64,000 nt of DNA, taken from contig CAZIOI010000001.1 of NCBI GenBank assembly GCA_964540855.1, positions 10,634 to 74,633 of the forward strand, given 5' to 3'. Positions 60,103-64,000 of the stretch are shown here, one piece after another. Below the pieces are notes generated by a model, which did no database searches, was not told the DNA's origin, and saw nothing but the letters and a program-made list of their open reading frames with translations. The first letter of the stretch is position 1; the number at the start of each line of letters is the position of its first letter. The translations under genes and the position numbers were made by a program. The DNA is from CAZIOI01 sp964540855 (GTDB lineage: Bacteria > Patescibacteriota > UBA1384 > DTJR01).

Positions 60103-60717
60103 TTATAATCCAAATCTTTTTCTAAGCGAAGTATCATCATCGTTTTTTACGCTTGTCGCTTCTAGAAAATTCACATATTTTTCCACGCCACATGCATAAC
60201 GTAGATCATCGAGGGCGTCAAAATCCGCAAATGGGCAGACAAAGACACTGTTTTGGAGCTTTACAAATCCATTCCTCATCAAATGAGATCTAAGCATGTC
60301 TCGGCCGCCTCTCAACCTTTCTGGGATATCAAAAATGACAACTCGCCACTTTCCATCCCATTTGCCATTTTTTTGAGATTTATTTTGAAAATTCAAAAAT
60401 TTGATTTTTCTTTTGCCTTTGGGGGTGATTAAAAAACCACTCTCCTGCCTTTCTATAAATCCGTTACGCTCGAGCGATTGGATGGCCGACGAGAGCTGAT
60501 ATTCTCCCATTTCCAACTTATGAGCAAATTTGTAGAGTCCGCGACGACCTGATAAATTGGATAGACCGCAAAAGTCATCTATCGCTTCGGCAGAGATTGC
60601 CAAAAGTGCTGCGGTTGTATTTAAAAGTCGCTGGAAACTCGAATTTTTTGTCTTATTTTTTTTGGTCTTTTGTTTGCAAGGTTTATTACCTGTAGAGATT
60701 TTGTTTTGATTGGTCAT
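60103..60717 (-). CDS. PaaX-like transcriptional regulator
   Basis: The 204-residue protein has a basic N-terminal tail (KQKTKKNKTKN), a winged-helix region (about 60-115: LYKFAHKLEMGEYQLSSAIQ, LERNGFIERQESGFLITPKG) and a C-terminal Cas2-like ferredoxin fold (GKWRVVIFDIPERLRGGRDM, GFVKLQNSVFVCPFADF). PaaX-type repressors have this order. The palindromes on both sides (60049-60082 and 60732-60765) share CACGATCGTG. The upstream one overlaps the promoter, so autoregulation is likely. GGAGG is well placed before the ATG. Confidence 0.82.
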   Translation of the reverse strand: MTNQNKISTGNKPCKQKTKKNKTKNSSFQRLLNTTAALLAISAEAIDDFCGLSNLSGRRGLYKFAHKLEMGEYQLSSAIQSLERNGFIERQESGFLITPKGKRKIKFLNFQNKSQKNGKWDGKWRVVIFDIPERLRGGRDMLRSHLMRNGFVKLQNSVFVCPFADFDALDDLRYACGVEKYVNFLEATSVKNDDDTSLRKRFGL

Positions 60718-60731
60718 TTGCCTCCATTTTA

Positions 60732-60765
60732 TTATATCTTTTTCACGATCGTGAGAAAAGTATAT
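60732..60765 (-). promoter_or_regulatory. Palindromic operator and promoter of the PaaX-like gene
   Basis: CACGATCGTG (60744-60753) is flanked by arms that match the perfect palindrome at 60049 on one side and have three mismatches on the other. On the minus strand a TATAAT lies next to the palindrome, before GGAGG and the ATG, so a bound repressor would cover the promoter. An alternative -10, TATACT, lies on the other side of the core. Confidence 0.7.
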
Positions 60766-60950
60766 TATTTTCAGAATTAGTTATCGGCGAGAGACTGCGT
60801 CCGCTTCGCCTGATTGTATTGTATGCTTGCAATGAAAGACGGTTAAAATTCCGATCCCACCTTGCCAAGACTGCGAGGGGCACAGTAAGTTAGCAATGGC
60901 GGTAACAAGGCTTTGCATCAATTCCAAAATGTAAAATTAGGTATAGAATA
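60766..60950. other. Non-coding stretch before GC-rich unit 4
   Basis: No gene or clear hairpin was seen. The base composition is mixed. It separates the regulator promoter from the promoter of unit 4. Confidence 0.4.
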
Positions 60951-60985
60951 TTGACATTTTGTGGTTCTATGGTATGTTGTTGTGA
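60951..60985 (+). promoter_or_regulatory. GC-rich unit 4 promoter with TTGTG discriminator
   Basis: A perfect -35 TTGACA (60951-60956) and TATGTT (60973-60978) are 16 bases apart, followed by G-TTGTG and a predicted +1 at A60985. The discriminator is in the same register as in units 1-3, with T for C at one position. Only a weak 3-bp hairpin starts at +1 here. Confidence 0.6.
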
Positions 60986-60998
60986 CGTTTGAGGGGGC

Positions 60999-61040
60999 GT
61001 GAAAGTTGACAAATATCTTCGCGCTAGAGTCTCTATTTAG
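60999..61040 (+). CDS. Possible 13-residue leader peptide
   Basis: GTG at 60999, one base after GAGGGGG, opens MKVDKYLRARVSI and a TAG at 61040. The stop lies in the right arm of the hairpin CGCGCTA/TAGCGCG (61020-61044), so translation would melt that stem. The start is like the N-terminus of S4-domain proteins, so it could instead be a gene remnant. Too short to prove. Confidence 0.3.
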   Translation: MKVDKYLRARVSI

Positions 61041-61155
61041 CGCGGGGTTTAGATACGAGAGTTTGGCGTCGGACTCGACTAGTTCGCAATACACGCGATA
61101 GCGTAGCGGACAGTCGAGGGCGGCCCACCAGTGTGGCCGCCACCGCCTGATCGGC
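61020..61155 (+). promoter_or_regulatory. Structured 5' leader of GC-rich unit 4
   Basis: The 190-base leader has several perfect stems: CGCGCTA/TAGCGCG (61020-61044), CTCGACT/AGTCGAG (61074-61118), GGCGGCC/GGCCGCC (61119-61141) and CCGCC/GGCGG just before the Shine-Dalgarno region. The last would lie close to the ribosome-binding site. It resembles an attenuator or regulatory RNA, but no riboswitch class was recognised. Confidence 0.5.
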
Positions 61156-61175
61156 GGAGAAAGGGGGCGAGAGGG

Positions 61176-62153
61176 ATGAAATCTCTCTTTAACCTGATCA
61201 CACTGGCCGCCATGATGGTAGTGGCGGCCACCATATTCACCACGGCCACCCCGGCCGCGGCGGCGGGTTACGAGACCCGCATGCCGCTGACAGTCGCCGA
61301 GGTCACCACCGACGCTCGGTGGAACGACCTCGCCAAGGCAGTTGTCGGCGACAAGCCGTTCACCGACAACGCCGACCTCGAGGAGGCACCGCTTCCGCCG
61401 GTCGTCGCCGGAAAGATGTTCGGCGGCGCATGGGGGAAGGGCGGCGGGTACGAGCCCATGCGGCTCGGTACCGCCGGCTGGACGCTGTTCAAACTCAAAA
61501 AGGAGGTACCCGGAATCATGGTGACACTTGACTCCGGGGTGTTCCTCCACGCGGAGCTCGGCGATAAGGGGACTGCGTTCCTCTTCGTCGGGCTCGCCAC
61601 CTCCACCTCGGCCGCAACGGACACCGCGGCCCTTCTCGATTCCCTCCTGAACAAGGGCGGGGAACTGTGGCCGAGGTTTGAGACGGCCGTCGCCAACACG
61701 ACGGCTGTCGAAAACCTCCAAGACGCGGACATCGCACTCGCGGACCGCGTCGCCGCCCTCGAGAAAAAGGCGGGCATAACGCCCGCGCCCGAGTCTGGGG
61801 CCGAGGCGCCAGGTGCGGAGAACGCCGAGGCACCAGGGGCAGACGCTGCCCCGGGCGGCGACTCCGGTGGCCCGGAGAAGGCCACGGACCAACCCACCAA
61901 GCCGGAGCCCGAGCGCACGCCACCCTGGTGGCGGTGGCTGGCCCTTATCGCGGGCCTGATCGTGGTCGCTGTGGCCATGATCTGGCGCCATTTTAGTCTT
62001 CACCCTGAGCCATACGTTGATGCTCAGGGTAACACCATCCAGCCCCCACCCGACCCCGAGGGGGCGAAGAAGGCAGTACTCCTCGCGGTTGCAGGAGTAC
62101 TCCTCATCGTGGTGTGGCTGGCGGCGTGGCAGGGGTGGTGGTGGTTCGCTTAA
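61176..62153 (+). CDS. GC-rich unit 4: secreted orphan membrane protein
   Basis: The 325-residue product has a signal peptide (MKSLFNLITLAAMMVVAATI, ending AAAA near residue 28) and a soluble domain of about 130 residues. A short coiled coil (LADRVAALEKKAG) and a Pro/Gly/Ala/Glu linker follow, then two membrane helices (about 248-270 and 292-318), the second ending in WWWFA. The ATG at 61176, preceded by a purine-rich GGGGGCGAGAGGG, is preferred over the open frame from 61131. G+C-rich codons contrast sharply with the neighbours. No family recognised. Surface location is inferred from signal and anchors. Confidence 0.65.
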   Translation: MKSLFNLITLAAMMVVAATIFTTATPAAAAGYETRMPLTVAEVTTDARWNDLAKAVVGDKPFTDNADLEEAPLPPVVAGKMFGGAWGKGGGYEPMRLGTAGWTLFKLKKEVPGIMVTLDSGVFLHAELGDKGTAFLFVGLATSTSAATDTAALLDSLLNKGGELWPRFETAVANTTAVENLQDADIALADRVAALEKKAGITPAPESGAEAPGAENAEAPGADAAPGGDSGGPEKATDQPTKPEPERTPPWWRWLALIAGLIVVAVAMIWRHFSLHPEPYVDAQGNTIQPPPDPEGAKKAVLLAVAGVLLIVVWLAAWQGWWWFA

Positions 62154-62175
62154 TCACGACCACCCCGAGCCACAC

Positions 62176-62222
62176 AGGCAGGGTGCGCGACTCCTTCGGG
62201 AGTCCACGCACCCTGCCTTTTT
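62176..62222 (+). terminator. GC-rich unit 4 intrinsic terminator
   Basis: AGGCAGGGTGCG (62176-62187) and CGCACCCTGCCT (62207-62218) form a perfect 12-bp stem capped by GACTCC-TTCG-GGAGTC, a UUCG tetraloop hairpin. TTTTTC follows at 62218-62223. A strong rightward terminator 22 bases after the stop codon. Confidence 0.9.
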
Positions 62223-62292
62223 CATTTATTTAACTACGCAAAACAGTGCATCACCAGAAAAATGACGTTTTAAATTCACTCAGCTCGGTTAG

Positions 62293-63045
62293 CTACTGGT
62301 TATTCTTCAGCTGTTCGACAACCTCGCCGGCCTTATTCCAGTCCCATTCGGACAATCGGCGGGCTCGCTCGACTTCGGGCACTTCGGTCAAGTTCAGATC
62401 GGCGCTTATCTCCCCGTTTGATCTCATTTCATAAATCTTTTGCGCAACAGTCGTATGTTCTATGGGGATGCCGGCGGATTTAATCTTGTCAGACAACGAC
62501 GTTTCTGCAGGATTTTGATTCGCCTGCGACTCGCCAGCTTCAGACGCTTGCGTCTTTACCGGCTTAGAAACTTCCGCGTCTTGCTTTGAAGCGTCGGGTT
62601 CCTGCGACACTCCCGCCCACACTTGTTCGCTCTCTGCAAGCATTTTTTCATAAAGCGCGCCAACTTCGTCTTCGATCTTTCCTTGCAACTCAGGATTATC
62701 TTTTATAACTTTTTCTATTTCTTCGGGAGTGATTGTCTCGTTGACAATTTTCTCCCCCAGCTCACGGGCGGTTTCGGGTGGGCAATTGGCTAAAATCGCT
62801 TTTAAAACGGCAGTTTCAACTCTCTGATTAATACCGTCTAGTATTTTCTTTTTCTGCTCTTGAGGCGCATCGTCAAACCCGAGATCGCGAGCAATATTCT
62901 CGGATAGTTTGTCCACCAACAAATCCGCTTCTTTTTGGACCGAAGCGGAATCGTTAGATGCCAAGTCGTCGCTTTTTGCCTGTTGATCATCGGCCAACGG
63001 ATTTTGCGCTGAAGTATTGATTGGTTGATAATAATCGTTTGTCAT
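62293..63045 (-). CDS. Hypothetical acidic helical protein (DUF5663-like segment)
   Basis: The 250-residue protein is acidic and mostly helical. Residues about 48-105 (ENIARDLGFDDAPQEQKKKI then LDGINQRVETAVLKAIL) recall the DUF5663 helical domain found in CPR proteins. This is a tentative match from memory. A Ser/Ala/Gln-rich linker follows near 145-185. No signal or membrane helix. The Shine-Dalgarno GGAGG is present. It follows the gene at 63072 on the same strand after 26 bases. Confidence 0.6.
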   Translation of the reverse strand: MTNDYYQPINTSAQNPLADDQQAKSDDLASNDSASVQKEADLLVDKLSENIARDLGFDDAPQEQKKKILDGINQRVETAVLKAILANCPPETARELGEKIVNETITPEEIEKVIKDNPELQGKIEDEVGALYEKMLAESEQVWAGVSQEPDASKQDAEVSKPVKTQASEAGESQANQNPAETSLSDKIKSAGIPIEHTTVAQKIYEMRSNGEISADLNLTEVPEVERARRLSEWDWNKAGEVVEQLKNNQ

Positions 63046-63071
63046 TTTCCCTCCGGTTATTTTGTTAAATA

Positions 63072-64000
63072 TTATGAGCCTTGTTGTTGCGCTTCGTTTT
63101 CTCTAATGTATTCAAGTGCTTTTTTAGGGATAACTCCTCCCCACGCGCCAGGATCGGATCCAATTTCCAGCGCAAAAGCTCGCGCCTCGTCGGTCCTACT
63201 CTGTGCTTCAAGCGAGTCAAATAATATACTTTTGATACGACCAAGATCGGGATCTTGATACCCACTCTCTATATATAACCTCGCGGCGGCTTCGGCCTTG
63301 GGCGAATAAATATCCTGCTTTGAAAATTGAGTGAGCACTCCATTGTGAATGGCACACCGCAAAATGGCCTCGCGCTTCTCTTCCGGACTAACAGTTCCTA
63401 TAGTCTCTTGGTATATTCTTTCGTAACAATCCGCTGCTAACATATGCATTGCAAATTTATCCTTGCCGACATAGGCAGCATCATTTACCATTGGCGCCAG
63501 CTTTTTAATAAATGAAAATGGAACATTATCCTTGTGGACGGTGGCTATCAGATCAATAATGCCAAGGAGTTTATCGGGAAGATTACCCGCTAAAACACCG
63601 TCAAAAACCTCTCTGGATCCGTCGGGAAGGGCATCCCTAAATTCTTTCTCTGAATAAGAAAGTGCTTCAACACTTGGCGTGGCGTCAGCCTGACTAGCAT
63701 CTACTGAATCCGTATTAGATTGAGCGCGAACTACTGGTTCTGGGGGTGATAGAGTTGTTGGGGCGTTGCCGTCACCTTGAGAAGCCTCGCCAAGATATTT
63801 TTTGCATTCACCGATTCGCTGCTCATACTTTTCCTTGTCTTCGTTTGTTTTGGCATATTTAATAGCAAACTCGCTATGTTCAAGGCATCTTTGGGCCGCA
63901 AATGCCATTTCTTCCGACTCAACATCACCGGGAGAGCTGAATAGCCTCCAGTAACAGTCTGAAGCCACAGAATTAGTCCTAAACATGTTTTCAGCATTCT
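63072..64000 (-). CDS. Helical-repeat protein, cut by the window edge
   Basis: The frame is open to position 64000 and continues beyond: codons upstream of the ATG at 63986 read NAEN, so that ATG is probably internal. The visible 309 residues show two similar helical stretches (NSVASDCYWRLF and HMLAADCYERIYQ, each followed by a basic helix), suggesting TPR-like repeats, with a Ser/Asp/Ala linker around 85-120. No signal is visible. Probably co-transcribed with the 62293 gene. Function unknown. Confidence 0.6.
   Translation of the reverse strand, partial: NAENMFRTNSVASDCYWRLFSSPGDVESEEMAFAAQRCLEHSEFAIKYAKTNEDKEKYEQRIGECKKYLGEASQGDGNAPTTLSPPEPVVRAQSNTDSVDASQADATPSVEALSYSEKEFRDALPDGSREVFDGVLAGNLPDKLLGIIDLIATVHKDNVPFSFIKKLAPMVNDAAYVGKDKFAMHMLAADCYERIYQETIGTVSPEEKREAILRCAIHNGVLTQFSKQDIYSPKAEAAARLYIESGYQDPDLGRIKSILFDSLEAQSRTDEARAFALEIGSDPGAWGGVIPKKALEYIRENEAQQQGS

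Noticed and set aside
61268..61978. Long antisense ORF (236 codons) opposite unit 4, and other long frames there
   Set aside because: GC-rich DNA leaves several frames open by chance. The plus frame alone has a signal peptide, membrane helices, ribosome-binding site, promoter and terminator.
60918..62003. 361-codon minus-strand ORF over unit 4 and its leader
   Set aside because: Its product is low-complexity Gly/Arg-rich, has no promoter or ribosome-binding site and conflicts with the well-supported plus-strand gene.

Overview
The window looks like a chromosomal segment of a Candidate Phyla Radiation (Patescibacteria-like) bacterium. The evidence is small, tightly packed housekeeping genes, several shortened universal enzymes (PheS without its N-terminal arm, MurE without its N-terminal domain, ProS without the insertion domain, a stand-alone 5'-3' exonuclease), a large surface-glycan locus, and very long membrane proteins of the VirB6/TrbL style. 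TGA is used as a stop throughout, so the recoded lineages (Gracilibacteria/Absconditabacteria) are unlikely. No tRNA, rRNA, CRISPR array or transposase gene was recognised.

Layout. 1-3719: pnp (cut by the edge), rpsO, a DHH phosphoesterase, rpsT and lepB. 3720-7919: a Clp ATPase followed by two envelope genes. 8207-11152: a 981-residue membrane protein. 11161-14508: DUF2207 protein, holA and the 5'-3' exonuclease. 14867-20017: femX-like, murE, pheS, pheT. 20231-21307: tsaD, with a decayed copy of its own 5' end in front. 21905-26886: NodB-type deacetylase, VanW protein, a small protein and a membrane pyrophosphatase. 26959-42837: a surface-polysaccharide locus with three GT4 and other glycosyltransferases, two Wzx-like flippases, two O-antigen-ligase-like proteins, GtrA and a secreted glycosidase. 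43327-52545: a five-gene operon with two paralogous polytopic giant proteins, two single-pass proteins and a HEIGH-motif protein. 52555-53778: proS. 54523-57771: rpsF-ssb-rpsR, efp and an M16 peptidase. 57955-60717: ndk, a WecA/MraY-like transferase, a PH-domain membrane protein and a PaaX-like regulator flanked by palindromes. 62293-64000: two helical proteins, the last cut by the edge.

The most unusual feature is a set of four short, GC-rich single-gene units scattered through this AT-rich genome (about 14561-14857, 21304-21901, 53807-54471 and 60951-62222). The encoded proteins are unrelated to each other, but the units share one design: a sigma70-like promoter, a T-C/T-G-T-G discriminator at exactly the same distance from the -10, in three of four a small hairpin beginning at the predicted +1, a strong Shine-Dalgarno sequence, one orphan ORF and a GC-rich terminator hairpin. 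Ordinary promoters I could find here (rpsF, the 8207 gene, the 32423 gene) do not carry that discriminator. This reads as a co-regulated family of foreign or orphan cassettes and is the best candidate for something undescribed.

A second theme is cell-surface construction: glycan synthesis, flipping and ligation, peptidoglycan enzymes (MurE, Fem-like, VanW, NodB), a signal peptidase, a CAP-domain protein and the VirB6-like operon would together build and decorate the envelope of a host-associated or episymbiotic cell.
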